DNA from: Thermococcus sp.
GTDB taxonomy: Archaea; Methanobacteriota_B; Thermococci; Thermococcales; Thermococcaceae
DNA length: 53,024 nucleotides
Direction: 5' to 3'
Assembly: GCF_015521605.1 (NCBI RefSeq)
Contig: NZ_WANV01000020.1
Span: 1 to 53,024 of the forward strand
Position 1 is the stretch's first letter, and each line of letters begins with the position of its first letter. The position numbers and the translations under genes were made by a program. A model generated the notes under the pieces. That model made no database searches. It saw only the letters and a list, made by a program, of their open reading frames with translations, and had not been told where the DNA came from. Below are positions 24,932-33,132 of the stretch, one piece after another.

Positions 24932-25133
24932 CCAAGTACCCCTCCGCCACCAGTTCTTCGAATTCTTCAGCCTTCCCCTTCAGCTTTTCGGCCATTTGGA
25001 GCGCTAGTTCCCTCTTTCTCTTCTCCGCCGCCTTGAGTATTCGCTCCCACTCCGCTAATGCCTTCGCCTTTGCGACGATAGCCTCGGGATCAACACCTTC
25101 GGGCACCTTTATCACGATCTCAACTTCTCCCAT
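24918..25133 (-). CDS. VapB-type antitoxin partner
   Basis: 71 aa. The N-terminus MGEVEIVIKVPEGVDPEAIVAKAKALAEW has a short strand then helix, and the rest is a long charged helix (KAAEKRKRELALQMAEKLKGKAEEFEELV). I assign it as antitoxin because it is small and overlaps the PIN-toxin gene. The DNA-binding fold is not clear, so the family is uncertain. Confidence 0.75.
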   Translation of the reverse strand: MGEVEIVIKVPEGVDPEAIVAKAKALAEWERILKAAEKRKRELALQMAEKLKGKAEEFEELVAEGYLVDIR

Positions 25134-25253
25134 GATGGGAACTTCTCATCAAACCTCTTAACCCTTTCCGTTCTCTGACCACTTGACCCGAAGACGGGCA
25201 GCCATGAGAAACCCTCCGAGTCTTTTGTTTAACCCAGAGAACGTCATACGAAA

Positions 25254-25263
25254 ACCTTAAATC
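25254..25263 (+). promoter_or_regulatory. TATA box of the plus-strand VapBC module
   Basis: ACCTTAAATC, about 33-42 nt before ATG 25296. The expected transcript start near 25284 lies just before GGTGA (25286-25290), the ribosome site. Confidence 0.5.
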
Positions 25264-25295
25264 ATGTAATACAAAAGACCATCATGGTGAACTAC

Positions 25296-25529
25296 ATGGG
25301 CTCGGCCGTTGTGACCGTCCGGATTCCCGAGGAGCTCAAGAGGGAGATGGAGAAGTATAGGGGAAAGGTAAACTGGAGTGCCGAGATAAGGGAGTTCATA
25401 GCCGGGCGCATAGAGGAGGAGAGAAAAAGGGAGGCCTTTGAGAGGCTCCTCAATCTCGTTGAGTCCCTTCCCGGTGTCCCCAAGGGCACCTCAAAGCGGC
25501 TCGTGAGGGATGACCGTGAGAGTCATTGA
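25296..25529 (+). CDS. vapB: Ribbon-helix-helix (VapB/CopG-like) antitoxin
   Basis: 77 aa. The N-terminus MGSAVVTVRIPEELKREMEKYRGKVNWSAEIREFI is the classic strand followed by two helices of ribbon-helix-helix DNA-binding antitoxins. The C-terminal part would wrap the toxin. ATG 25284 is also in frame, but ATG 25296 is 5 nt after GGTGA. It overlaps the following PIN gene by 20 nt. Confidence 0.85.
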   Translation: MGSAVVTVRIPEELKREMEKYRGKVNWSAEIREFIAGRIEEERKREAFERLLNLVESLPGVPKGTSKRLVRDDRESH

Positions 25530-25929
25530 CACCTCGGCATTCTCAAAGTTCCTCCTCAAGGAAGAGGGCTGGGAGGAAGTGATCCCCTATCTCCAGCCCG
25601 AGGAAGAGCCCATTACCGTCGAGTTGCTCCTCATTGAGACTGCCAACGTCCTCTGGAAGCACGCGGTAAAGATGGAGACGATTGAGAAAGAAAAGGCGGA
25701 GGAGCTCTTTGAGGGAGTTATGGAACTCGTGGAAAGTGGCGCCCTCAAAGTGGAAGATAACGCGAAGTACCTCGGTGAGGCCTTCAGGATCGCCCTCGAA
25801 AAAGGGATTACGGTTTACGATGCCCTCTTCATAGCTCAGGCGAAGGCACTTAACGCGCCCCTGGTTACCTGCGACGAAAAGCAAGGAGAGATCGCCAGAG
25901 AGCTCGGCCTCAATGTGGTTCTGCTCTGA
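25510..25929 (+). CDS. vapC: VapC-type PIN-domain toxin
   Basis: 139 aa. PIN acidic residues are in VIDTSAFSKF (Asp6), LLLIETANVLW (Glu), TVYDALFIAQA (Asp) and LVTCDEKQGEIA (Asp). It should be an RNase held in check by the ribbon-helix-helix protein upstream. The gene overlaps the antitoxin gene, a normal arrangement. It is divergent from the neighbouring VapBC pair, so two PIN modules lie back to back. Confidence 0.9.
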   Translation: MTVRVIDTSAFSKFLLKEEGWEEVIPYLQPEEEPITVELLLIETANVLWKHAVKMETIEKEKAEELFEGVMELVESGALKVEDNAKYLGEAFRIALEKGITVYDALFIAQAKALNAPLVTCDEKQGEIARELGLNVVLL

Positions 25930-26034
25930 TATATCAAACCCTGCATATTTTCTTCCCTACTTAATAACCCACCGTAATTCTTTTAACGCGAAGTCCTTAT
26001 AAGGGAGCAGAACCATTGGCGGACGGTGGTTAAA

Positions 26035-28269
26035 ATGGTCAGGTATATGGTCACATCGGCACTCCCTTACGCTAACGGGCCGATTCACGCGGGACACCTC
26101 GCCGGAGCTTACCTGCCGGCGGATATATTCGTCCGCTACCTCAGGCTCAGGGGCGAGGAAGTGCTTTTCATCTGCGGAACCGACGAGCACGGGACGCCGA
26201 TAACCTTCCGCGCGCTCAAGGAGAACAGGAGCGCCAGGGAGATAGTCGACGAGTTCCACGAGCACATAAAGACGACCTTCGAGAGGGCCAAGATAAGCTT
26301 CGACTACTTCGGGAGGACTGAACTGCCGGTTCACTACCGGATAAGCCAGGAGTTCTTCCTCAAGGCACTCGAAAACGGGCATCTCGTCAAGAAGGTCACC
26401 AAGCAGGCCTACTGCGAGCACGACAAGATGTTTCTCCCGGACAGGTTTGTGATAGGAACCTGTCCCTACTGCGGCGCCGAAAACCAGCGCGGCGACCAGT
26501 GTGAGGTCTGCGGCCACCCGCTGACTCCCGAGATACTCATAAACCCGCGCTGCAACCTGTGCGGTAATCCAATCACCACAAAGGACTCTGCCCACTACTA
26601 CATCCGGATGCAGGACTTCGAAGAGCGGCTGAAGGAGTGGGTGGAAGGCCAGAAACACTGGAAGCCGAACGTCAGAAACACCGTTCTCGGCTGGATACGG
26701 GAGGGCCTCGAAGAGAGGGCCATAACGCGCGACCTCGACTGGGGAATCCCAGTCCCGCTCGACGACGAGGACATCAAAGGAAAGGTGCTCTACGTATGGT
26801 TCGAGGCACCCATAGGCTACATCAGCATCACCATCGAGCACCTGAAGAAAGAGGGAAGGGAGAACGAGTGGAAGAAGTTCTGGCTCAACCTCGACGGGCA
26901 AACCAGGGTCATCCACTTCATAGGCAAGGACAACGTGCCCTTCCACGCCATATTCTGGCCGGCCTTCCTGATGGCCTACGGCAGGTACAAAGATGAGGAA
27001 GTCGAGGCGGAGTGGCTTCTCCCCTACGACATCCCCGCCAATGAGTACCTGAACCTTGAGGGCAAGAAGTTCTCCACCAGCAGGAACTGGGCCATATGGG
27101 TTCACGAGTTCCTCAACGCCTTCCCGGCCGACTACCTCCGCTACTACCTCACCGCGATAATGCCCGAGACTCGCGACAGCGACTTCAGCTTCGCGGACTT
27201 CAAGAGCAAGATAAACGAGGAGCTTGTAAACAACCTCGGCAACTTCGTGCACCGCGCACTCACCTTCGCCAACCGCTACTTCGACGGCATAGTTCCGGAG
27301 AGGGGCGAACTCGACGACCTCGACAGGCAGGCCTTTGAGGAAATTGAGAGGGCCTTTGAGGACACAGGAAAGCTGATAGCCCAGTACAAGTTCAAGGACG
27401 CCCTCAAGCGCGTTATGGAGCTCGCCATCTTCGGCAACCGCTACTTTGACTACCAGAAGCCGTGGAAGACCGCCAAGACCGACCGCGTAAGGACCGCGAC
27501 CACCGTGAACATCTCCCTCCAGATAGTCAAGGCCCTTGGAGTACTCCTTGAGCCGTTCCTCCCCGATGCGAGCGAGAAGATATGGCACCTACTCAACCTT
27601 GAAGAGCTCAAGCGGTGGGAGTTCACCGAGCTTCCTGCTGGCCACCGCGTTAGAAAGGCCAGCCCAATGTTCAAGAAGGTGACCGACGGGGACATCATCT
27701 ACTTCATCGTGAACTACATAGCCCGGGGCAATCCCAAGAGCGCCAGGCTGCTCCTTGACAAGTACTACAGGCGGGATGATGTAGTGAAGGTTGCACTCGA
27801 GCGCTTTGGAGATGCCAAACAGGAAGAGGCGATGGCAATCCTTAAGAGCATCTACGGGGAGGAAATCGGGGCCAAATCCGAAAAGCCCGGAAAGGCCTCG
27901 AAGAAGGAAAAGGCAAAGAAAAAGGAGAAAGGTGGTGAGGGCATGGAGTACATAAGCTTTGATGACTTCCTGAAGCTTGATCTTAGGGTTGGGAAGATAA
28001 TCGAGGTCAGTGACCACCCCAACGCCGACAGGCTCTACGTGGTGAAGGTCGACCTCGGGGACGAGGTCAGACAGCTCGTCGCCGGGCTGAAGAAGTACTA
28101 CAAGCCGGAAGAGCTGCTGAACCACTACGTCGTCATCATAGCGAACCTTGAACCCAAGAAGCTCCGCGGCGTTGAGAGCCAGGGGATGCTTTTGGCGGCC
28201 GACGACGGCGAGAACGTCGCTTTGCTCATGCCGGACAAAGAAATAAAGCTGGGTGCAAGGATAAGGTGA
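26035..28269 (+). CDS. metG: Methionyl-tRNA synthetase with C-terminal tRNA-binding domain
   Basis: 744 aa. Catalytic signatures: HAGH (HIGH motif, in NGPIHAGHLAGA), zinc knuckles CPYCGAENQRGDQCEVCG and CNLCGNP, and the variant KMSKS loop KFSTSRNW. The anticodon-binding helical domain follows to about residue 610. After a Lys/Glu-rich linker (KKEKAKKKEKGGEG) comes an OB-fold tRNA-binding domain (DLRVGKIIEVSDHPNADRLYVVKVDLG...), as in EMAP-II-like proteins. In some archaea this domain is a separate gene. ATG 26035 is chosen after GGTGGT. Confidence 0.97.
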   Translation: MVRYMVTSALPYANGPIHAGHLAGAYLPADIFVRYLRLRGEEVLFICGTDEHGTPITFRALKENRSAREIVDEFHEHIKTTFERAKISFDYFGRTELPVHYRISQEFFLKALENGHLVKKVTKQAYCEHDKMFLPDRFVIGTCPYCGAENQRGDQCEVCGHPLTPEILINPRCNLCGNPITTKDSAHYYIRMQDFEERLKEWVEGQKHWKPNVRNTVLGWIREGLEERAITRDLDWGIPVPLDDEDIKGKVLYVWFEAPIGYISITIEHLKKEGRENEWKKFWLNLDGQTRVIHFIGKDNVPFHAIFWPAFLMAYGRYKDEEVEAEWLLPYDIPANEYLNLEGKKFSTSRNWAIWVHEFLNAFPADYLRYYLTAIMPETRDSDFSFADFKSKINEELVNNLGNFVHRALTFANRYFDGIVPERGELDDLDRQAFEEIERAFEDTGKLIAQYKFKDALKRVMELAIFGNRYFDYQKPWKTAKTDRVRTATTVNISLQIVKALGVLLEPFLPDASEKIWHLLNLEELKRWEFTELPAGHRVRKASPMFKKVTDGDIIYFIVNYIARGNPKSARLLLDKYYRRDDVVKVALERFGDAKQEEAMAILKSIYGEEIGAKSEKPGKASKKEKAKKKEKGGEGMEYISFDDFLKLDLRVGKIIEVSDHPNADRLYVVKVDLGDEVRQLVAGLKKYYKPEELLNHYVVIIANLEPKKLRGVESQGMLLAADDGENVALLMPDKEIKLGARIR

Positions 28270-28401
28270 GGCTTTTCTTTCCATTCTCGTTTTTGCATTC
28301 CCCAGTGGTTCTGTAGGGTTGTGAAAAAGCTCTTGAAAAGTTGCAGGGCTCATTGATAAACTTAGGGCCCTAGAGTCGTAAAAGCTAGACTCAGCGAAAT
28401 T

Positions 28402-28410
28402 CTTAAAAAG
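28402..28410 (+). promoter_or_regulatory. TATA box of the DUF234 ATPase gene, leaderless arrangement
   Basis: CTTAAAAAG is centred about 26 nt before ATG 28432, and no ribosome site precedes that ATG, so the message most likely begins at or next to the start codon. Confidence 0.5.
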
Positions 28411-28431
28411 TTATAGACCAAGTATTATACC

Positions 28432-29811
28432 ATGTCAATAACTTTCATTGACAGGGAGCGGGAACTTGAGTTCCTCCAAAGGCTCTGGGGGAAGGAAAAT
28501 TCGTTCCTCCCCGTTTACGGGAGGAGGAGAGTCGGCAAAACAAGACTGCTCAAGGAGTTTATAGCCAATAAACCCTCCGTTTACTACCTCGCCCGGAACA
28601 GCACCTACTCTGACAATCTGAGGGAGTTTTCAAGGACGGTGCTTGAGAGGTTTCCCTCCACTTTTCTAAGCGAGACATCGTTTTCAAGCTTTTCCGACGT
28701 TTTCAAGTATCTATCGGAGAAGGAAAAGATAGTAGTCGTTATAGACGAGTTCCCATACCTCATCCAGTCCGACAAAAGGGTTCTCAGCGAGTTCCAGTAC
28801 ATAGTGGATGAGATAGTGAGGGCATCCAGCCTCCACCTAATCCTCGTCGGTTCCTCCGTTGGCATGATGGAGGAGCACGTCCTGAGCCAGAAGAGCCCCC
28901 TCTACGGCAGGAGAGACGGCCAGATAAAACTCTCTCCGTTAGGATTCTTCGACTCATGGAAATTCCTGGGGGTGGATATTGAAGAGGCGGTCAGGATATA
29001 CGGGATAACCGGTGGAATTCCAGCTTATCTGGAGCTCTTTAAGAGGTTTGAGGACGTGAAGAGACTGGCCTTTGACAAGAGGGGCTTTCTCTACGCTGAG
29101 GCGGACTTCCTTATGTCGAGCGAGCTGAGGGAGCCGAGGGTTTACAAGCTCATCCTCAAGGCGGTCGCCGAGGGAAAGCGGAGATTCAACGAGATAAGCA
29201 CCCACACTGGAATACCACGCTCGAACCTCTTCAAATACGTCGAAGTTCTTGAGAGACTCGGCTTCCTTAGACGAGAAATCCCTGTAACGGCAAAGCCGAA
29301 GACAAAAAACACTCTGTACAAGATTGATGACAACTATCTGGCCTTCTACTTCCGCTTTGTTGAGCGTTACCGGAATGAGGTAGAGTTTGAGAACTTCAAC
29401 TTCTGGGACGAGTTCATTGAGGGGTACAACCATTACCTGGGGGACGTTTTTGAGGACGTGGCGAGGGAATTCCTCATCGAACTTTACAGGGGGAGAAAGC
29501 TTCCGCTACATCCCACCAAAATCGGCCGCTGGTGGAGAAAAAACGAGGAAATTGACCTCCTTGCACTCGACGAAAGGAATAAGAAAGCGCTGTTCGTTGA
29601 GGTCAAGTGGAAGAACCTTAAAGAAAGGGAAGCCGGAGGAATTCTGAAGAACTTGGAAAAGAAGGCCGGGCTTGTTGGTTTGGATGGATGGGAAGAGAAC
29701 TATGGGATAGTGGCAAAGGGCATCGAGAGGAAAGACAGTCTTAGGGATAAGGGCTACTTTGCTTGGGACTTGGAGGATTTCAGAGGAGTTATCCCCCCTC
29801 AGAAAGATTGA
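28432..29811 (+). CDS. Archaeal ATPase with C-terminal DUF234 (nuclease-like) domain
   Basis: 459 aa. The N-terminal AAA-type domain has GRRRVGKTRLL (Walker A, near residue 24) and VVVIDEFPYL (Walker B). A winged-helix segment (RRFNEISTHTGIPRSNLFKYVEVLERLGFL) lies in the middle. The C-terminal DUF234 has EIDLLALDERNKKALFVEVKWKN, a D...ExK pattern like restriction-endonuclease folds. Such ATPases are abundant in Thermococcales and often in accessory regions; their job is unknown. It stands alone with its own promoter. Confidence 0.9.
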   Translation: MSITFIDRERELEFLQRLWGKENSFLPVYGRRRVGKTRLLKEFIANKPSVYYLARNSTYSDNLREFSRTVLERFPSTFLSETSFSSFSDVFKYLSEKEKIVVVIDEFPYLIQSDKRVLSEFQYIVDEIVRASSLHLILVGSSVGMMEEHVLSQKSPLYGRRDGQIKLSPLGFFDSWKFLGVDIEEAVRIYGITGGIPAYLELFKRFEDVKRLAFDKRGFLYAEADFLMSSELREPRVYKLILKAVAEGKRRFNEISTHTGIPRSNLFKYVEVLERLGFLRREIPVTAKPKTKNTLYKIDDNYLAFYFRFVERYRNEVEFENFNFWDEFIEGYNHYLGDVFEDVAREFLIELYRGRKLPLHPTKIGRWWRKNEEIDLLALDERNKKALFVEVKWKNLKEREAGGILKNLEKKAGLVGLDGWEENYGIVAKGIERKDSLRDKGYFAWDLEDFRGVIPPQKD

Positions 29812-29842
29812 AATTAAATGGAAGTCTCGAACAAAGACCCAT

Positions 29843-30778
29843 CTAAAGCCTCAACTCCACCCAGTTCTCTCTCTTCTTCTTGTAGACCCTCACCAGCCCC
29901 TGCTTCTCAAGGCGCTGGAACATCCTCCAGGCGGTCGTCTTTGGAATGCCCAGCATCTCCCTTACCTCGGCCTGCTTGGCCCTCCCGCCCCTGTCGAACA
30001 GGTAGAGCAGGGCCTTCTCCTCGTCCTTTGTCAGTTCGTACTCCTTGAGGCGTCTCTCGAAGTCCTCCCTGCTGATGCCAAGGGCTCCTCCCTCTTCCTC
30101 CCCGCGCTTCATGTAGAGGAAGCCCCCACCGGCGGCCAGTGCGAGGAGGGCCAGTATGCCAATTGTCGTCCAGTTTGTGGAGCCTCCAGCCGGAGTGGTC
30201 GGGGTTTGGGATGGGGAGACCGGGTTGGAGGGCGCCGTCGAATTGGAAAGTTCAGTGGTCGTTCCGGAGGTTGGGACCTCTGTTTCTGGTGGCCGGTACT
30301 GGATGACGTAGGAGACCGTCTGGTTTCCGGAGGGCATTAGTATGGAGTTCCCGTTTATCTCAAGGGGTATGTCTGTAAGGTCAACTATGACAGCGTTATC
30401 CGGAAACGTGATTTTAACGGGGACGGCTGAGCTGAAACTGAGGCTCCATATGGCACCATTTTTCGCGGTCAGGTCGGGGGTGTAATAGGTTATTTTAACG
30501 CCCGTGGCGTTTTCAAAGTACACGGTAAGGACGGAGCCGTTTATCTCGTACGGCAGGGGTTTTCCATTTTCATCGATAACGGTCAGCCCCTCAACGTTGG
30601 TTGCGAGAAGGGGGACTGAAAAGCTAACGGTGTAGTTCTCGGGGACGATAACCTCAACTACCTTAACGTACCCGTCGGAATAGACCGTGAGACCCAGAGA
30701 CTCGACCGAATACTGCCCGCTTACGAGGGGCAGGATCATGAGCGCAATTACGAGCACCATCGCTGCTTTGCTCCTCAT
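29843..30778 (-). CDS. Membrane-bound winged-helix regulator with secreted ectodomain (module B)
   Basis: 311 aa, type I topology. Signal peptide (MRSKAAMVLVIALMILPLVSG), ectodomain of about 160 residues, a Thr/Ser/Pro linker (VPTSGTTTELSNSTAPSNP), one TM helix (IGILALLALAAGGGFLYM, then KRGEEE), and a cytoplasmic winged helix at the C-terminus (EEKALLYLFDRGGRAKQAEVREMLGIPKTTAWRMFQRLEKQGLVRV). The HTH resembles TrmB/MarR-type wings. It is a clear paralogue of the gene at 32261 (shared YTPDLTAK, LTDIPLEINGNSI, GNQTVSY). It follows the helical-protein gene at 30835 by 56 nt, with GGAGGTG before its ATG. Ligand and target genes are unknown. Confidence 0.85.
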   Translation of the reverse strand: MRSKAAMVLVIALMILPLVSGQYSVESLGLTVYSDGYVKVVEVIVPENYTVSFSVPLLATNVEGLTVIDENGKPLPYEINGSVLTVYFENATGVKITYYTPDLTAKNGAIWSLSFSSAVPVKITFPDNAVIVDLTDIPLEINGNSILMPSGNQTVSYVIQYRPPETEVPTSGTTTELSNSTAPSNPVSPSQTPTTPAGGSTNWTTIGILALLALAAGGGFLYMKRGEEEGGALGISREDFERRLKEYELTKDEEKALLYLFDRGGRAKQAEVREMLGIPKTTAWRMFQRLEKQGLVRVYKKKRENWVELRL

Positions 30779-30834
30779 CCCAGCACCTCCAGAAATTAAG
30801 AAATCCTCCTTAAAAAGATATTAGAAGGGGAGGT

Positions 30835-32106
30835 TCACCCTTCGTCCTCCGAGTCGTCCTCGCCGCTGTGTTCCTCGCTCCAGCTGTCGTCCTCGGAGTC
30901 CTCATGCTGGCCGTTGTCCTCATCGTGGGAATCCTGCTCCTCATAGTCCCCATTCTGGTCATCTTCGCTCTCATCGCTGGTGTATTCGTCCTTGTGATCG
31001 TCTTTTTCCTTGTGGTCCTCCTCGTATTCGTCCTCATGCTCCTTCTCCTTGTGCTCTTTCTCCTCCTTGTACTCCTTCTCTATCTCCTTGGTGTCCTCCA
31101 TTATTTCCTTCAGCTCCTCGTTGATGTCGTGGAGCATGTCGAGGGCTTCCTCATACTGGCCGCTCTCAACGAGGGCGTTGAACCCCTCGTACATGGTCTG
31201 GAGCTCCATCAGGTTCTCCTGGAGGTATGTGGCGTTGATAGTTGAGTTCCCGAGCATGGCCATTAGCTCCTGCATGAGCTTCATCTGCTCCTGGAGCTTC
31301 TCCATGAAGGCCTGGCTGATCTCATCGGCCTTGGCTGTAACGATCTGCTCCTGGAGTTCCTCAACGGCATCTTCAAGCTTGTCCATGAGCTCCTCCGCGT
31401 ACTCAAGGTCTGCCTTGAGGGCGGTGATGTTGCCGCTGGCGAGGTCCTGGGCAACGACCATATAGGCGGCCTTGGTCTCGTTGTAGAGCTCCATGACGTA
31501 GGTAACGTTGAGGCCCTCCGCTTTGGCTTCTTCTATGACCTTCTCAACGTACGGGAAGTACTCCGCGGCCCGGTGCAGCTCCTCCTTGGCGTCCATTATT
31601 GTCTCATAGTAATCGTGCTCTTCCTCCATTTTCTTCTCCTTGTGTTCCTCGTAGTAGTCGGTAAGCTCCTCGATGACCTCCTTGTAGAGGTAGAGGGCGT
31701 TCATAGAGGCGTTTATGCTCTCGCTGTAGTTGCCCGCGTTGTAAAGCTCCCACGCCTGAGCGCGGGTTGCCTCGGCCCGGTAGTAGAGGTCGAGGGTGTA
31801 GTTGGAAATCGTGACGTTGCTCGCGTTGAGCTCGGCTATCAGGCCGGCGGTGTAGTTGGCGACCTTATCAAGTATCACAAGAAGGTTGTACGCCTGAACG
31901 CCGCTCATGTTCGTCGTATTGGTGGCGTTGGTCATGTTGACCGGGGTGGTGTTGGTTACGTTCGTGGCGTTGACCGGTAGGGTCTGGTTGCTCACCGCGG
32001 TCGTGTTGGTTGCCGTGGCGTTTACGCTGGCCGCCCACGCAGCGGTGCTGAGCGGTATCAGTGCTCCTATGAAGAGCACCAGCAGTGTTTTCATACTCAT
32101 CTTCAT
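30835..32106 (-). CDS. Secreted helical protein with acidic tail (module B)
   Basis: 423 aa from ATG 32106, chosen for GGTGAG 4 nt upstream. Signal peptide MKTLLVLFIGALIPLSTAAWA, then an Asn/Thr-rich stretch with many N-X-S/T sites, then long helices (YYRAEATRAQAWELYNAGNYSESINASMNALYLYKEVIEEL, KEELHRAAEYFPYVEKVIEEAKAEG, and others). The last 75 or so residues (30838-31065) are Asp, Glu and His, about one charge per residue. The protein should be exported and could bind divalent metals or mineral surfaces by its tail. It is a paralogue of the gene at 33133, which lacks the acidic tail. Forms an operon with the regulator at 29843. Confidence 0.8.
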   Translation of the reverse strand: MKMSMKTLLVLFIGALIPLSTAAWAASVNATATNTTAVSNQTLPVNATNVTNTTPVNMTNATNTTNMSGVQAYNLLVILDKVANYTAGLIAELNASNVTISNYTLDLYYRAEATRAQAWELYNAGNYSESINASMNALYLYKEVIEELTDYYEEHKEKKMEEEHDYYETIMDAKEELHRAAEYFPYVEKVIEEAKAEGLNVTYVMELYNETKAAYMVVAQDLASGNITALKADLEYAEELMDKLEDAVEELQEQIVTAKADEISQAFMEKLQEQMKLMQELMAMLGNSTINATYLQENLMELQTMYEGFNALVESGQYEEALDMLHDINEELKEIMEDTKEIEKEYKEEKEHKEKEHEDEYEEDHKEKDDHKDEYTSDESEDDQNGDYEEQDSHDEDNGQHEDSEDDSWSEEHSGEDDSEDEG

Positions 32107-32136
32107 GGCTCTCACCTGATGGTGGGTAGGCTCCAC

Positions 32137-32147
32137 ACGTATATTAG
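32137..32147 (-). promoter_or_regulatory. TATA region of module B
   Basis: On the minus strand TCCTAATATACGT (32137-32149) lies 31-43 nt before the start at 32106, followed by GTGGAGCC. It matches TCCTCAAATACGT before module A. Confidence 0.6.
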
Positions 32148-32166
32148 GAACCCGCCGGACTTTTCC

Positions 32167-32178
32167 CGTTTCAAAACG
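32167..32178. promoter_or_regulatory. Putative regulator site of module B
   Basis: Palindrome CGTTTCAAAACG, about 30 nt from the ACGTAT of the TATA region (measured start to start). A related AACGCTCTGAAACG sits at the same place before module A. Being upstream of TATA, it would be an activator position or an overlapping repressor site. Confidence 0.55.
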
Positions 32179-32200
32179 TTTCTCCGGGTTTCTCTTTCAT

Positions 32201-32207
32201 AAAAAAA
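32201..32207 (-). terminator. T7 run ending module A transcripts
   Basis: The minus strand carries TTTTTTT after the stop of the regulator at 32261, preceded by a small hairpin GGGCTGATGAAGAGGGGGAAGCCC region (stem GGGCT/AGCCC, 32236-32258). This separates module A from module B and shows that each is its own transcript. Confidence 0.45.
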
Positions 32208-32260
32208 GCATTCAGAAAGAGGAAGGAGAACGTTGAAGGGCTTCCCCCTCTTCATCAGCC

Positions 32261-33100
32261 CTAAAATCTAAGTTCCACCCAGTTTTCCTTCTTCCCCTTC
32301 AGTATCCTTACCAGCCCCTTCCTCTCAAGCCTCTTGAACATCCTCCATGCGGTGGTTTTTGGCAGGCCTACCGCTTCACGGACCTCCGCCTGGCTTGCCT
32401 TCCCGCCCTTATAGAAGATGTAGAGCAATGCGCGCTTCTCCTCCTCGTTGAGGTCGAGGTTCTCAAGCCTGGCCCGGAACTCCTCGCGGGTGGGCATTGA
32501 TTTTCCCCCGCTTTTTATCCTCCAGAGCACGTAGGCTAGACCTCCGATCACTCCAAGACCGGCCAGGATTGGCAGGTACGTAGAACTCCCCGTCCCACCT
32601 TCACTGCCGGCTCCCCTGCCGTTGAATGTGTAGGAGACGCTCTGGTTTCCGGGGGGCATGGTTATCGAGTTTCCGGCTATTTCGAGGGGTATGTCGCTCA
32701 GGTCGACCACTATGGCATTCCCGGGCAGCACCACAGTGAAGGAATCGTTGGTCGCGACGTGAAGCGTCCACACCACACCCTCCTTTGCGGTCAGGTCCGG
32801 GGTATAGTAGGAGACCCTGACCATGCCGGCGTCTCCGGAATATATGAGGAGGCTTCCGTTCTCAAGCCTGAAGTTAAGGGGATTTCCGTTCCCGTCCTCG
32901 ACGATAACGTTCTCGTAATGGTCGCCGAGGAGGGGGAGTTCAATCTGAGAGGAATACTCCGCGGGCAGTATCTCATATTCAACCCTGACGTAACCGTCAT
33001 TGTAGACCGTCAGAACCAGGGATGAGATGGTATACGCACTAACCCCCTGCAGGAGGATGAGCGTTATCATCATTATGATTGGGACACATCTGAGTCTCAT
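32261..33100 (-). CDS. Membrane-bound winged-helix regulator with secreted ectodomain (module A)
   Basis: 279 aa with the same plan as the gene at 29843: signal peptide (MRLRCVPIIMMITLILLQGVSA), ectodomain (YTISSLVLTVYNDGYVRVEYEILPAEYS ... DIPLEIAGNSITMPPGNQSVSYTF), TM helix (YLPILAGLGVIGGLAYVLW, then RIKSGGK), and C-terminal winged helix (EEKRALLYIFYKGGKASQAEVREAVGLPKTTAWRMFKRLERKGLVRI). The linker is shorter than in the paralogue. It begins 32 nt after the module A helical protein. A single-protein signal path from cell surface to DNA is the simplest reading. Confidence 0.85.
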   Translation of the reverse strand: MRLRCVPIIMMITLILLQGVSAYTISSLVLTVYNDGYVRVEYEILPAEYSSQIELPLLGDHYENVIVEDGNGNPLNFRLENGSLLIYSGDAGMVRVSYYTPDLTAKEGVVWTLHVATNDSFTVVLPGNAIVVDLSDIPLEIAGNSITMPPGNQSVSYTFNGRGAGSEGGTGSSTYLPILAGLGVIGGLAYVLWRIKSGGKSMPTREEFRARLENLDLNEEEKRALLYIFYKGGKASQAEVREAVGLPKTTAWRMFKRLERKGLVRILKGKKENWVELRF

Positions 33101-33132
33101 TTAAGCATCCCTCCGCAATGAAAAAGGAAAGG

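Noticed and set aside
25957-27588. 543-aa open frame on the minus strand
   Set aside because: Lies antisense over metG, whose motifs are clear; its composition is that of a mirrored GC-biased coding frame, and it has no ribosome site.
32221-32260. Possible C/D-box RNA on the minus strand (CTGATGA, later CTGA)
   Set aside because: The C-D distance fits, but no C' or D' box lies between. The GGGCT/AGCCC stem followed by T7 fits a transcript end better.
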